A stretch of 64,000 bases of DNA. Source: Komagataeibacter melomenusus. Lineage in GTDB: Bacteria; Pseudomonadota; Alphaproteobacteria; Acetobacterales; Acetobacteraceae. Numbering within the stretch: position 1 is the stretch's first letter; every line of letters begins with the position of its first letter. This document shows, in pieces, positions 17,321-26,233 of the stretch. The notes under the pieces are model-generated. The model saw nothing but the letters and a program-made list of their open reading frames with translations, searched no databases and was not told where the DNA came from. Made by a program: the position numbers and the translations under genes. Location of the stretch: the NCBI RefSeq assembly GCF_013155395.1, contig NZ_JABJWC010000001.1:62001-126000 (forward strand). The letters are read 5' to 3'.

Positions 17321-18004
17321 TCAGTCGACCGACAGGGCGGCTGCCTCGGGGCCTTTCTGGCCTTCAACAACCTGCACGTTTGCCGTCTGGCCTTCCGTCA
17401 GGCCGGACAGGCCCGAACGCTCAAGGGCGGAAGCGTGGACAAAGATGTCCTTGCCGCCATTCTCGGGCGTGATGAAGCCGAAGCCCTTGGTCGCGTTGTA
17501 CCACTTGACCGTGCCGCGCATGTCCTGCGCGTGCGACAGGTCAGGGGCGGGGCGGCCGGAGCGCGAGAAACCGGCGCGTGCGCCCGGAGCCGCGCCAAAG
17601 CCACCGCCACGGGGGCGCTCGGGCTGTGCCGTGCTCTCATCAACGGAAAGGACGCTGGCGACCTGCCGGCCCTTGGGGCCCTGGCCGATCTGCACAACCA
17701 GCGTGGTGCCCGGCGAAACCGTGGCATGCCCGGTGGGGTTCAGGGCATTGGCGTGCAGGAACACGTCACCCGACCCATCGGACAGCTCAACGAAGCCGAA
17801 GCCCTTTTCGCTATTGAACCACTTTACAGTGGCGCTGATTTCCGGCCCGGATGCGACGATCTGGGGACCACCACCTCCACCACCAAAGGAGCGGCGCGGC
17901 GGCGGGGCGCCGCGATCACCAAATGAAGGCGACGACATGAAATCATCGTCAAACCCGCCGCGGCGCGGGGAGCGGGAGCTGCGGTCGGTCCTGTTACTTC
18001 TCAA
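17321..18004 (-). CDS. Cold-shock protein with two cold-shock domains
   Basis: A roughly 227-residue protein with two oligonucleotide-binding cold-shock domains, a form typical of Alphaproteobacteria. Domain 1 (about 57-122) has the RNA-binding motifs KGFGFVEL and DVFLHA; domain 2 (about 162-227) has KGFGFITP and DIFVHA. A Gly/Arg/Pro-rich segment precedes domain 1 and another links the two. It probably melts RNA secondary structure in the cytoplasm. The frame opens at a TTG (18004) giving a serine/arginine-rich N-terminus; the first ATG in frame is at 17938 and would remove 22 residues, so the start is unsettled. Confidence 0.88.
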   Translation of the reverse strand: MRSNRTDRSSRSPRRGGFDDDFMSSPSFGDRGAPPPRRSFGGGGGGPQIVASGPEISATVKWFNSEKGFGFVELSDGSGDVFLHANALNPTGHATVSPGTTLVVQIGQGPKGRQVASVLSVDESTAQPERPRGGGFGAAPGARAGFSRSGRPAPDLSHAQDMRGTVKWYNATKGFGFITPENGGKDIFVHASALERSGLSGLTEGQTANVQVVEGQKGPEAAALSVD

Positions 18005-18383
18005 CGGTCGTAATCCCGAGGTCTAGGTGGCGGATGTTCCGTTGTGGAACACCACCGAATGAAAGCACGTTTGCAGGATGGAGGCTGGCCTGTCTGACCC
18101 TGGGCCGGTGTTCAGGCGGCGGGCGGCTCAGGAAAACTTTTTCCATCCTACGGTGACCCTAGCATAAATCGCATCGGCATCAACAACACCAAAGCATATT
18201 CCCGCCTTTGGTTGCCACACGAATTTTCATCCTGACCTGTTTGTGAGGGGCAGGAATGCAAAAAGGGGGGAACGCAAAGATATAAATTAAATGCACGATT
18301 GTCCTTGATTTCTAGACGCAGTCGCACATTATCGAGGCCAGTACCTGATTCATCTGCCCCTTGCCGAGATAAGAAAAAACGCC
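18005..18383. other. Divergent regulatory region, cold-shock gene / TetR gene
   Basis: A 379-bp non-coding gap between divergent genes. Next to the cold-shock start is a small palindromic stem TGTTCC/GGAACA (18035-18051), and further away a palindrome GGAAAACTTTTTCC (18131-18144). The centre is A/T-rich (around 18280-18300, ATATAAATTAAAT). A long untranslated leader with hairpins is common for cold-shock genes; no promoter hexamers stand out clearly enough to call. Confidence 0.4.
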
Positions 18384-19118
18384 ATGCCCGATACATCTCC
18401 CCCCCGGCGCGGTCGGGGCCGACCGCCCAAGACCGCCCGCGCGCCAGAGGGCACACGCGCCATGCTGGTCCGTGCAGGCGTTGATTTACTGACAGAAAAA
18501 GGCTTTTCCGCCACCTGCGTGGATGATGTGCTGCACGCTACGGGCATCTCGAAGGGATCATTTTATTACTGCTTCAGCAGCAAGGAGGATTTCGGGCAGG
18601 TCCTGATCGAGGACTACGCCAGATCCTTCAACGCCCGGCTGGAGCTGTGGCTGCACGAGCCAGATACGCCCCCGCTGCAGCGCCTGCTCAACTTCGTGCA
18701 TGATGCACGCGCCAACATGCAGCATCATGGTTTCCGCCGGGGCTGCCTGATCGGCAACCTCGGGCAGGAAATCGACATGCTGCCCGATTCGTTTCATGGA
18801 CTCCTGCTCACGATCATGAACGGGTGGGAAAAGCGCGTGAATGCCTGCCTGCTCGCAGGCTTTGGCACCCGGGCCACCGCTGCGCAGAAGCGCACCAGCA
18901 TGCAACTCGCCCGCTATTTCTGGATCGGGTGGGAAGGCGCGGTGCTGCGGGCGCGCATGGAGCATGCGCCCGAACCGCTGGACCTGTTCACGACCTTCTA
19001 CATGGCGCAGGCGGCAACATCCCTGGGGATCAGGCCGCCCGCGTGCCAGCCCCCTGCTACCCCGCGCGTATCGCCCGCACAGCCTGCGCCCGCGCAAACA
19101 GCTCAAGCAGCAAACTGA
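18384..19118 (+). CDS. TetR/AcrR family transcriptional regulator
   Basis: A 244-residue repressor-type regulator. The N-terminal helix-turn-helix includes TEKGFSATCVDDVLHATGISKGSFYYCFSSKED, with SKGSFYYCF as the recognition helix. The C-terminal ligand domain contains RRGCLIGNLGQE, the mark of the AcuR-like subgroup (TetR_C_13), whose members often respond to small electrophiles. The last 30 residues are Pro/Ala/Gln-rich. It is divergent from the cold-shock gene, and its 3' end overlaps the 3' end of recG by 62 bp on the opposite strand. The regulated genes are unknown; no efflux or detoxification gene is adjacent. Confidence 0.87.
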   Translation: MPDTSPPRRGRGRPPKTARAPEGTRAMLVRAGVDLLTEKGFSATCVDDVLHATGISKGSFYYCFSSKEDFGQVLIEDYARSFNARLELWLHEPDTPPLQRLLNFVHDARANMQHHGFRRGCLIGNLGQEIDMLPDSFHGLLLTIMNGWEKRVNACLLAGFGTRATAAQKRTSMQLARYFWIGWEGAVLRARMEHAPEPLDLFTTFYMAQAATSLGIRPPACQPPATPRVSPAQPAPAQTAQAAN

Positions 19119-21240
19119 CCGCCTGCCTGCGCGCGCGCAGCGCGGGGGGAGTCTTTTCGGGCGGGGTATCGACCAGCCTGCGGGCATCCTGCGCTGCAAG
19201 GCGGAGCAGCATGTCAACATGCAGCGGGCTGGCCAGCCGCAAATCAGGCAGGCCGGACTGGCGCCTGCCGGTCAGGTCGCCACCGCCACGCAGGCGAAAA
19301 TCCTCATCGGCAATCAGGAATCCATCTTCCGTCTCGCGCAATAGCGCCAGCCTGCGCCGCGCGGTCTGGCCAAGCGCACTGTCATGGAGCAGAAGGCAGT
19401 AGGATTCCGCCTGCCCACGCCCCACGCGCCCGCGTAGCTGGTGCAGTTGCGCCAAGCCAAAGCGCTCGGCGTGTTCGATCACCATCACCGTGGCATCGGG
19501 AATATCCACCCCCACCTCGATCACGGTGGTGGCGACCAGGATGCGCGTGCGCCCGGCGGCAAAATCGGCAATGGCCTGCTCGCGCAGCGCAATATCCTGC
19601 TGGCCGTGCGCCAGCCCCACGGCATCCGGGCCAAAATGGGCGGCAAGGGCATGGTGCCGGGCCTCGGCTGCGGCAATGTCAACGGTTTCGCTCTCGCTCA
19701 CCAGCGGGCAGACCCAGAAGATCCGCGCGCCGCGCGCCAGCGCCCGCTCAAGGCCCGCCAGCAGGTCGTCCATGGCCGAGAGCGCATGCAGCGAGGTGCG
19801 CACCGGCTTGCGGCCAGCAGGCTTCACATCGAGCCGGCTGACCAGCATGTCCCCCCACTGGGTCAGCAGCAGCGAGCGGGGAATGGGGGTGGCGGTCATG
19901 ACCAGCACATCGGTCTGGTGGCCTTTCTCGCCCAGCATGGCGCGCTGCTCCACGCCAAAACGATGCTGCTCGTCAATCACGGCCAGGGCAAGATCCTCAA
20001 ACACCACGCTTTCCTGAAACAGGGCGTGGGTTCCGATCACCATCCGGGCCGTGCCATCGGCAATACTGGCCAGTGCCGCGCGCCGGGCCTTGCCCTTCAC
20101 GCTGCCGCTGAGGAACGCCACCGGCACGGGGGAGAGTTTTTCAAACGTGGCCAGATGCTGGCGGGCGAGGATTTCGGTCGGTGCCATCAGGGCGGCCTGG
20201 TGGCCTGCCTCCACCGCGCCCAGCATGGCCAGAAGCGCCACCAGTGTCTTGCCCGCGCCTACGTCACCTTGCAACAGGCGCGTCATCTGGCGGGGGGCGG
20301 CAAGGTCGGCATCGATTTCGGCCAGCGTGCGGGTCTGGGCCGTGGTCGGCTCGTGGCCGAAGCGCGACAGCGCCACCGCGCGCAGGCTGCCATCGCTCAC
20401 GATGCTGCGCCCCGGCCGCAGGCGGTTGAGCCTGCGCGCCTGCGCCATGGAAACCTGCTGGGCCAGCAGGTCATCACAGGCAAGCCGCGCCCGCGCCCGC
20501 TCGGACGCGCCGACCAGGGCCTCGCCCTCCATCAGTTCTGGAAAGTCGCACGGGCGGTGCAGCGTGCGCAGCGCCTGCTCGAAGCCGGGCCATTTGCGCT
20601 GCGCCAGCACGCTGGCATCCTGCCATTCCGGCAGGGCGGGAAAGACCGCGAACGCCGCCCGGATGGCGCTGCGCACCTGGCTGGGAAACAGCCCCGCCGT
20701 AAGCGGCCAGACCGGGTCGAGCAGCGGAATTTCGGCCAGTCGCGCCTGCAGCACCAGATAATCGGGGTGCGCCATGCTCAGCCGCTCCCCAAAGCGCTCC
20801 AGCGTGCCTGACACGGCAATATCCTGCCCGGCCTCAAGCCTGCGCACCTGATGGGGGGAGAAGAACACCAGTTCCGCCTCCGCCGTGCCGTCACTCACCA
20901 CCACGCGCCACGGCCGCCTGCCGCGCCCGCCGCCCGGCGCGGGCGGCACCACGCGCATAATCGTGACCAGCAGCGTGCACACCCGCCCGGTTTCCACCGC
21001 GCGCAGGGCAGGGCGGTAGCGCCGGTCCACCACCGATTCCGGCAGGTGGAACAGCAGGTCGATCACCCGCCCGCCCCCGGCCACCCGCGCCAGAAGCTTC
21101 GCGGTGGCCGGTTTCACGCCCTGCAGGCTTTCAATCCCCGCAAGCAGCGGGGCAAGAACGGAATTGGCGGGCGGGGGTGGGGTATCGGACACGCGGCGGT
21201 TCATCCTGCGGGGTGGCATGCTTGTCATGCGGGCTGACAT
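19057..21240 (-). CDS. recG: ATP-dependent DNA helicase RecG
   Basis: A superfamily 2 helicase of about 727 residues that regresses stalled replication forks and processes Holliday junctions. The N-terminal wedge/OB region (LLFHLPESVVDRRYR, VVVSDGTAEAELVFF) is followed by helicase motifs: Walker A GDVGAGKT (325-332), motif II DEQH (near 420), motif III TATPIPRS, and the C-terminal VGVDIPDATVMVIEHAERFGLAQLHQLRGRVGRG. The start may be the ATG at 21240, 21228, 21219 or 21204; the first is used. Its 3' end overlaps the TetR gene by 62 bp. sdhE and mfd are divergent from it. Confidence 0.95.
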   Translation of the reverse strand: MSARMTSMPPRRMNRRVSDTPPPPANSVLAPLLAGIESLQGVKPATAKLLARVAGGGRVIDLLFHLPESVVDRRYRPALRAVETGRVCTLLVTIMRVVPPAPGGGRGRRPWRVVVSDGTAEAELVFFSPHQVRRLEAGQDIAVSGTLERFGERLSMAHPDYLVLQARLAEIPLLDPVWPLTAGLFPSQVRSAIRAAFAVFPALPEWQDASVLAQRKWPGFEQALRTLHRPCDFPELMEGEALVGASERARARLACDDLLAQQVSMAQARRLNRLRPGRSIVSDGSLRAVALSRFGHEPTTAQTRTLAEIDADLAAPRQMTRLLQGDVGAGKTLVALLAMLGAVEAGHQAALMAPTEILARQHLATFEKLSPVPVAFLSGSVKGKARRAALASIADGTARMVIGTHALFQESVVFEDLALAVIDEQHRFGVEQRAMLGEKGHQTDVLVMTATPIPRSLLLTQWGDMLVSRLDVKPAGRKPVRTSLHALSAMDDLLAGLERALARGARIFWVCPLVSESETVDIAAAEARHHALAAHFGPDAVGLAHGQQDIALREQAIADFAAGRTRILVATTVIEVGVDIPDATVMVIEHAERFGLAQLHQLRGRVGRGQAESYCLLLHDSALGQTARRRLALLRETEDGFLIADEDFRLRGGGDLTGRRQSGLPDLRLASPLHVDMLLRLAAQDARRLVDTPPEKTPPALRARRQAVSLLLELFARAQAVRAIRAG

Positions 21241-21309
21241 CTGCCCGCATGAGGGCTATAGGACACCTGCGTTACGGAACAAAACACAACCATACAGGGG
21301 TGGAACGCA

Positions 21310-21621
21310 ATGGAAGCCAGAACGCCTGATCTCTCCCGCCTCGATACGCGGCGGCGCAAGATCTATTACCGTGCCACACATCGCGGCACGCATGAAACCG
21401 ACGTGCTGATCGGCGGGTTCGTCGCCCCCCGGCTCGAGGGCATGACCGAAGCCGAGCTTGACGCGCTCGAGGCGGTAATGGACCTGCCCGATGCCGACCT
21501 GGCCGACTGGCTGAGCGGCCGCCGCCCGGTGCCGCCCGAACTCAACACGCCCATGATGCGGCAGATCATGGCCGATGCCACCGATCCCGCCCGCCTTGCC
21601 GCGATCCGGGGCGGAAAATGA
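21310..21621 (+). CDS. sdhE: FAD assembly factor for succinate dehydrogenase (SdhE family)
   Basis: A 103-residue member of the SdhE/YgfY (DUF339) family, which promotes covalent attachment of FAD to succinate dehydrogenase. The family signature appears as YYRATHRGTHETD, where RGxxE is the functional motif; it is followed by the GMTEAELDALEAVMDLPDADLADWL helical region. Slightly longer than the E. coli protein. It overlaps mfd by 4 bp (ATGA), and sdhE next to mfd and recG is a conserved alphaproteobacterial arrangement. No sdh genes are in the window. Confidence 0.9.
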   Translation: MEARTPDLSRLDTRRRKIYYRATHRGTHETDVLIGGFVAPRLEGMTEAELDALEAVMDLPDADLADWLSGRRPVPPELNTPMMRQIMADATDPARLAAIRGGK

Positions 21622-24600
21622 CCGATACGGCAGGTTTCTCGCTCGCACCCGGCGCCCCCGTTCCCGTATGGGGCGTGCCGGATGGGTATGACGCCTTCCT
21701 GCTCGCCCGCCGCCTGGGCGAGAACGAAGGCCCCGTGCTGCATGTGTGCCGTGATGATGCCTCCATGGCGCGCATTGCCGACCAACTGGCCTTTGTCGCA
21801 CCCAGAGCGGAAATCCTGCGCTTTCCGGGCTGGGACTGCCTGCCGTATGACCGTGTCTCCCCCAACCCCGCCATCATCGCGGAGCGGGTGGCCACCCTGA
21901 CCCGCCTGCTGGAAAAGGCCGCCGCGCCGCGCATCGTGCTGACCACGGTAATGGGCGCCATCCAGCGCGTGGCCCCGCGCGCGGCCTTTGCCGGGCAGTC
22001 GATCACCATAAAGACCGGCGAAAGCCTTGACGCGCCTTTCCTGATGGAGCTGCTCATCGCCCATGGCTACAACCGCACCGACACGGTGATGGAGCAGGGC
22101 GAGTTCGCCACCCGTGGCGGCATTTTCGATATTTTTCCCGCAGGCGAGGCCGAGCCCGTGCGCCTCGACCTGTTTGGCGACGAGGTGGAGAACATCCGCC
22201 GCTTCGACCCCGGCACCCAGCGCTCGACGGCGAAGATCGACAGCCTGACCATGCGCCCGGTGGCCGATTTCAGCCTCGACCCGGCCAGCATATCGCGTTT
22301 TCGCACCGGTTGGCGCGACCTGTTCGGTCCGGCTGCCGCCAATGACCCGCTGTACCAGCACATCTCCGATGGCAGGCGGCACGCGGGCATGGAGCACTGG
22401 CTGCCCCTGTTCCATGAACACATGGAAACACTGGTGGACTACCTGCCCGGCGTGACCATCTCGCTCGCCAACCAGGCCGGGGAGGTGCTGGCCACCCGGC
22501 TGGAAATGATTGCCGACCACTACGACGCCCGCAAGCAGCCAACGCGGGAAGGGGAAGTGCCCTACCGTCCGCTGCCGCCGCACCTGATGTATCTCGACCG
22601 CAAGGGCTGGGATGCAATGATTGCGGGCAAGAAGGCCGTGGTGTTCATGCCCTTCGCCCAGCCCGATGGCGCGCCGGGCATGGATGCGGGCGGCAGGCCG
22701 GGCCAGATATTCGCCAAGACCGTGACTGAGGGGCGCGAGAACGTCTTCCCCATGCTGCATACACGCGTTGAGGAATGGGCGCAGACCGGCAGGCGCGCCT
22801 ATGTCACGGCCTGGACGCGTGGTTCATGCGAGCGCATTGGCGTGCTGCTGCGCGAATACCGCCTGCCGGTGCAGACCTTTGCCACATGGAAAGAAGCGCA
22901 GAAGCTCAGGCCCGGCACGGTGGGGCTGCTCACGCTGGGGCTGGAGCGCGGCTTCGTTGCCGACAATTTCGCCTTCATCTCCGAGCAGGACCTGCTGGGA
23001 GAGCGCATCTCGCGGCCGCCCCGGCGGCGCAAGAAGGCGGACCAGTTCATCTCCGAAGCCTCCGAGATCGCCGAAGGCGACCTGATCGTCCATCAGGATT
23101 ACGGCATTGGCCGTTATGACGGGCTGGAGACCATCGGGGTCGGCACCGCGCCGCATGACTGCCTGCGCCTGATCTATGATGGCAACGAGAAGCTGTTCCT
23201 GCCGGTCGAGAACATCGAACTGCTCAGTCGCTTCGGCTCCGACCAGGCGCATGTGGCACTCGACAAGCTTGGCGGCGTGTCGTGGCAGTCGCGCAAGGCG
23301 AAGATGAAGCAGCGCATCCGCGACATGGCGGGCGAACTCATCCGCACCGCAGCCGCCCGCGCCTTGCGTGAAGCCCCGGCACTGACGCCCGAAGAGGGGC
23401 TGTGGGATGAATTCTGCGCCCGCTTCCCCTTCATCGAGACCGAGGACCAGTCCCGCGCCATCGCCGATGTGCTGGACGACATGGCATCTGGCAAGCCGAT
23501 GGACCGGCTGGTGTGTGGCGATGTAGGCTTTGGCAAGACCGAAGTGGCGCTGCGTGCCGCCTTTGTTGCCGCCATGTCGGGCGCGCAGGTGGCGGTGGTG
23601 GTACCGACCACGCTGCTGGCCCGCCAGCATTACCGCACGTTCTCGGCCCGCTTTGCCGGGCTGCCGGTCAATGTGGCGCAGCTTTCGCGCATGGTTACGG
23701 GCAAGGAGGCGACTGCCGTGCGCAAGGGCCTGGCCGATGGCACGGTCAATATCGTGATCGGCACCCATGCCCTGCTGGCCAAGACGGTCAAATTCGCTGA
23801 CCTCGGCCTGCTGATCGTCGATGAAGAGCAGCATTTTGGCGTAGCCCACAAGGAAAAGCTCAAGGCCCTGCGCGAGGACGTGCATGTGCTCACCCTTTCC
23901 GCCACGCCGCTGCCCCGCACGCTGCAACTCGCCCTGACCGGCGTGCGCGAGATGAGCCTGATCGCAACCCCGCCCACCGACCGGCTGGCGGTGCGTACCT
24001 TCATCATGCCGTTCGACAGCGTGGTGATCCGCGAGGCGATCCAGCGCGAGCGCTTCCGCGGCGGGCAGGTGTTCTGCGTGGTGCCGCGCATCGAGGATCT
24101 CGACCGCATGGCCGCGCGCCTGCACGAGATCGTGCCCGATGCCAGGCTGGTGCAGGCCCATGGTCGCCTCAGCCCCACCGAACTGGAACGGGTGATGACC
24201 GAATTCAGTGATGGCAAATATGACATCCTGCTCTCCACCAACATCGTGGAAAGCGGGCTGGACATGCCTGCGGTCAATACGCTCATCATCCACCGCGCCG
24301 ACATGTTTGGCCTGGGCCAGCTCTACCAGTTGCGCGGGCGCGTGGGGCGCGGCAAGCAGCGCGGCTATGCCTACCTGACCTGGCCGCAGACACATGTGCT
24401 CTCGGCCGCAGCCCAGAAGCGGCTGGAAGTGATGCAGACACTCGACACGCTGGGCGCAGGCTTCACACTCGCCTCGCACGACCTTGACCTGCGCGGGGCA
24501 GGCAACCTGCTTGGTGATGAACAGTCGGGCCATATCCGTGAAGTGGGCATCGAGCTGTACCAGCAGATGCTCGAGGATGCCGTGGCCGACCTGCGCACCG

Positions 24601-25100
24601 AAAAGGGGCGGCGCAAGCTGCAGGACCGCGACTGGACACCCAACATCATCCTTGGCCTGCCGGTGCTCATACCCGACAGCTACGTGACCGACCTGCCGGT
24701 GCGCCTTGGCCTGTACCGCCGCATCGCGGCCCTGGCCAATGATACCGAGGTCGAAGCCATGGAGGCCGAACTGGTCGACCGCTTCGGCACGCTGCCCGAT
24801 GAGGTGCGCAACCTGCTTGATGTGGTAACGCTCAAGCGCCTGTGCCGCGAGGCCGGGGTGGAACGGCTCGAAGCAGGCCCCAAGGGCATGGTCATTCAGT
24901 TCCGGGGCAACACCTTCGCCAACCCGGCGGGGCTGGTGGCATGGATCGGCAGGCAGAAGGACGCCAATGTGCGCCTGCGGCCCGACCACAAGCTTGCGAT
25001 CATACGCGAGATGACCAACGCCCAGCGCATCACACAGGCGCGCAAGGTGCTTGGCGCACTGGTGCGGATGGTGCATGAGGAGGCAGGCGTCTCGGCCTGA
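21618..25100 (+). CDS. mfd: Transcription-repair coupling factor Mfd
   Basis: A 1160-residue translocase that removes stalled RNA polymerase and recruits UvrABC. In order: UvrB-like N-terminal domains (RFPGWDCLPYDRVSPNP, ATRGGIFDIFPAGE), the RNA-polymerase interaction domain (GDLIVHQDYGIGRYDGLE), and the RecG-like motor with Walker A GDVGFGKT (634-641), DEEQH (735-739), TLSATPLPRTL and LYQLRGRVGRGKQRGYAY. The C-terminal TRCF domain includes LGDEQSGHIREVG. Length is typical. Translation couples to sdhE through ATGA. A truncated copy of the hairpin repeat starts at its stop codon. Confidence 0.97.
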   Translation: MTDTAGFSLAPGAPVPVWGVPDGYDAFLLARRLGENEGPVLHVCRDDASMARIADQLAFVAPRAEILRFPGWDCLPYDRVSPNPAIIAERVATLTRLLEKAAAPRIVLTTVMGAIQRVAPRAAFAGQSITIKTGESLDAPFLMELLIAHGYNRTDTVMEQGEFATRGGIFDIFPAGEAEPVRLDLFGDEVENIRRFDPGTQRSTAKIDSLTMRPVADFSLDPASISRFRTGWRDLFGPAAANDPLYQHISDGRRHAGMEHWLPLFHEHMETLVDYLPGVTISLANQAGEVLATRLEMIADHYDARKQPTREGEVPYRPLPPHLMYLDRKGWDAMIAGKKAVVFMPFAQPDGAPGMDAGGRPGQIFAKTVTEGRENVFPMLHTRVEEWAQTGRRAYVTAWTRGSCERIGVLLREYRLPVQTFATWKEAQKLRPGTVGLLTLGLERGFVADNFAFISEQDLLGERISRPPRRRKKADQFISEASEIAEGDLIVHQDYGIGRYDGLETIGVGTAPHDCLRLIYDGNEKLFLPVENIELLSRFGSDQAHVALDKLGGVSWQSRKAKMKQRIRDMAGELIRTAAARALREAPALTPEEGLWDEFCARFPFIETEDQSRAIADVLDDMASGKPMDRLVCGDVGFGKTEVALRAAFVAAMSGAQVAVVVPTTLLARQHYRTFSARFAGLPVNVAQLSRMVTGKEATAVRKGLADGTVNIVIGTHALLAKTVKFADLGLLIVDEEQHFGVAHKEKLKALREDVHVLTLSATPLPRTLQLALTGVREMSLIATPPTDRLAVRTFIMPFDSVVIREAIQRERFRGGQVFCVVPRIEDLDRMAARLHEIVPDARLVQAHGRLSPTELERVMTEFSDGKYDILLSTNIVESGLDMPAVNTLIIHRADMFGLGQLYQLRGRVGRGKQRGYAYLTWPQTHVLSAAAQKRLEVMQTLDTLGAGFTLASHDLDLRGAGNLLGDEQSGHIREVGIELYQQMLEDAVADLRTEKGRRKLQDRDWTPNIILGLPVLIPDSYVTDLPVRLGLYRRIAALANDTEVEAMEAELVDRFGTLPDEVRNLLDVVTLKRLCREAGVERLEAGPKGMVIQFRGNTFANPAGLVAWIGRQKDANVRLRPDHKLAIIREMTNAQRITQARKVLGALVRMVHEEAGVSA

Positions 25101-25124
25101 AGCTTCTTGAAAAAAGCTTCACCA
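25098..25124. repeat. Dispersed hairpin repeat, truncated copy C
   Basis: Only one stem is left: GAAGCTT and AAGCTTC around CTTGAAAA, followed by ACCA. It begins at the mfd stop codon and lies between mfd and the minus-strand gene ending at 25210, again a convergent junction. The outer arms are missing. Confidence 0.6.
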
Positions 25125-25142
25125 TTCGTGGCGCGCACTCGC

Positions 25143-25178
25143 AAAAAAACCTGACAGGCCGATACTGCCTGCCAGGTT
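25143..25178 (-). terminator. Rho-independent terminator of the exported-protein gene
   Basis: On the minus strand a 12-bp stem (AACCTGGCAGGC with GCCTGTCAGGTT, one mismatch) with a 7-base loop is followed by a run of seven T. It lies about 30 bp after the stop codon at 25210. Confidence 0.8.
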
Positions 25179-25209
25179 CCTGATCCGTCCGGAGTGGGGC
25201 TGCTGCCCT

Positions 25210-26142
25210 TCAGCGAATGGGCAGCGGGATGTGATTGACGGTCATGACGCCGCCCTCCCAGCTGACATCCCACCCCGTTCCGCCCGAGGCCGATTTGTGG
25301 CCAAACAGCTTGGCCAGGATCAGGGCGGCGCTGGCACGGGTCTGGCCCGCATTGCGCAGGGTCTCGATCACGGCATCAAGGTTCTGTACCTGAATATGGC
25401 CATTGGCGGATGAGGCATCGGTATTGCCGGTCAGGCTGGCATCGCCATTGCCGGTAATCTGCATGGTGCCGCGCTGGGCAGTAAGCGATGAGACATGCAG
25501 CGGCACCATCACAGCCTCGGTCGGGTGGCCGGTAATGGCTGTGGCAAGCGGCACGAGCGACGCGCCGGGCACCGAGGCATTGGCCGTGGCCTGCTGGGGC
25601 AGGGCATTGACTAAAAGCGTGTTGTGCGAGCCGGTTATGCCAAGGCCCTGCGTATCAAGCGTAAGGGTGGCGGGGGCGGTATCGCCCCTGGCGCCGGCCA
25701 GGTGCAGGTGCGCACGGTGGAAGGAGAGCTTCGTCTCCCCGCTGCTCAGCAGCCCGTCCTGCCAGATCAGGTCATAGCTGCGGCCCGCGCGCAGCCCGTC
25801 CATGATGGGGGTGGCGGCGGACACGAAATAATCCTGCGCGCAGCCCTGCGAATGATGGCCGGTAAGGGTGGCCAGCAGCACGAGCGAGGCCACATCCTCC
25901 ATATCACGCAGGGCCTGCGGCCCCAGCCCCGTGCCGCTGGCGGCAATATCGCCTGCGTGAAAGGTCTGGTGCACGTTCCCCGCCAGGGCCAGGTCATAGT
26001 TATGGCCTGCCAGCGCGTTGTCGCCATGCGGCTGGGTACTGGCCAGCCGGGCGCTGGCGCAGGTATCGGGCAGGGCAGTCGCCTGCGCCGGACCCGCGCA
26101 CGCCAGGGCGGCGAGGACCGTTGTGATGAATATGTTTTTCAT
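25210..26142 (-). CDS. Exported protein of unknown function
   Basis: A 310-residue protein with a clear signal peptide (MKNIFITTVLAALACAGPAQA, cleavage after AQA). The mature part is rich in T/S/A/G and looks like repeated beta strands (TLTLDTQGLGITGSHNTLLV, GTMQITGNGDASLTGN), with one helix (LDAVIETLRNAGQTRASAALILAKLFG) before a final strand pair ending in GVMTVNHIPLPIR. The repeated strands followed by a DAVIETL-type helix vaguely recall DUF2125 periplasmic proteins of Alphaproteobacteria, but I cannot claim membership. A dedicated terminator follows it. It is divergent from the symporter-like gene at 26234. Confidence 0.75.
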   Translation of the reverse strand: MKNIFITTVLAALACAGPAQATALPDTCASARLASTQPHGDNALAGHNYDLALAGNVHQTFHAGDIAASGTGLGPQALRDMEDVASLVLLATLTGHHSQGCAQDYFVSAATPIMDGLRAGRSYDLIWQDGLLSSGETKLSFHRAHLHLAGARGDTAPATLTLDTQGLGITGSHNTLLVNALPQQATANASVPGASLVPLATAITGHPTEAVMVPLHVSSLTAQRGTMQITGNGDASLTGNTDASSANGHIQVQNLDAVIETLRNAGQTRASAALILAKLFGHKSASGGTGWDVSWEGGVMTVNHIPLPIR

Positions 26143-26233
26143 TTGCAGTACAAACTGGCGTGAATAGGCAGCGGATGCAATCCGGTATAGTCTCCGCTTC
26201 CTTTCCCCATAGCATCAGGTGCCCTGCTTCACC

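Noticed and set aside
22824-25076. 750-residue open frame antisense to mfd
   Set aside because: Shadow of mfd; histidine- and glutamine-rich translation with no family resemblance.
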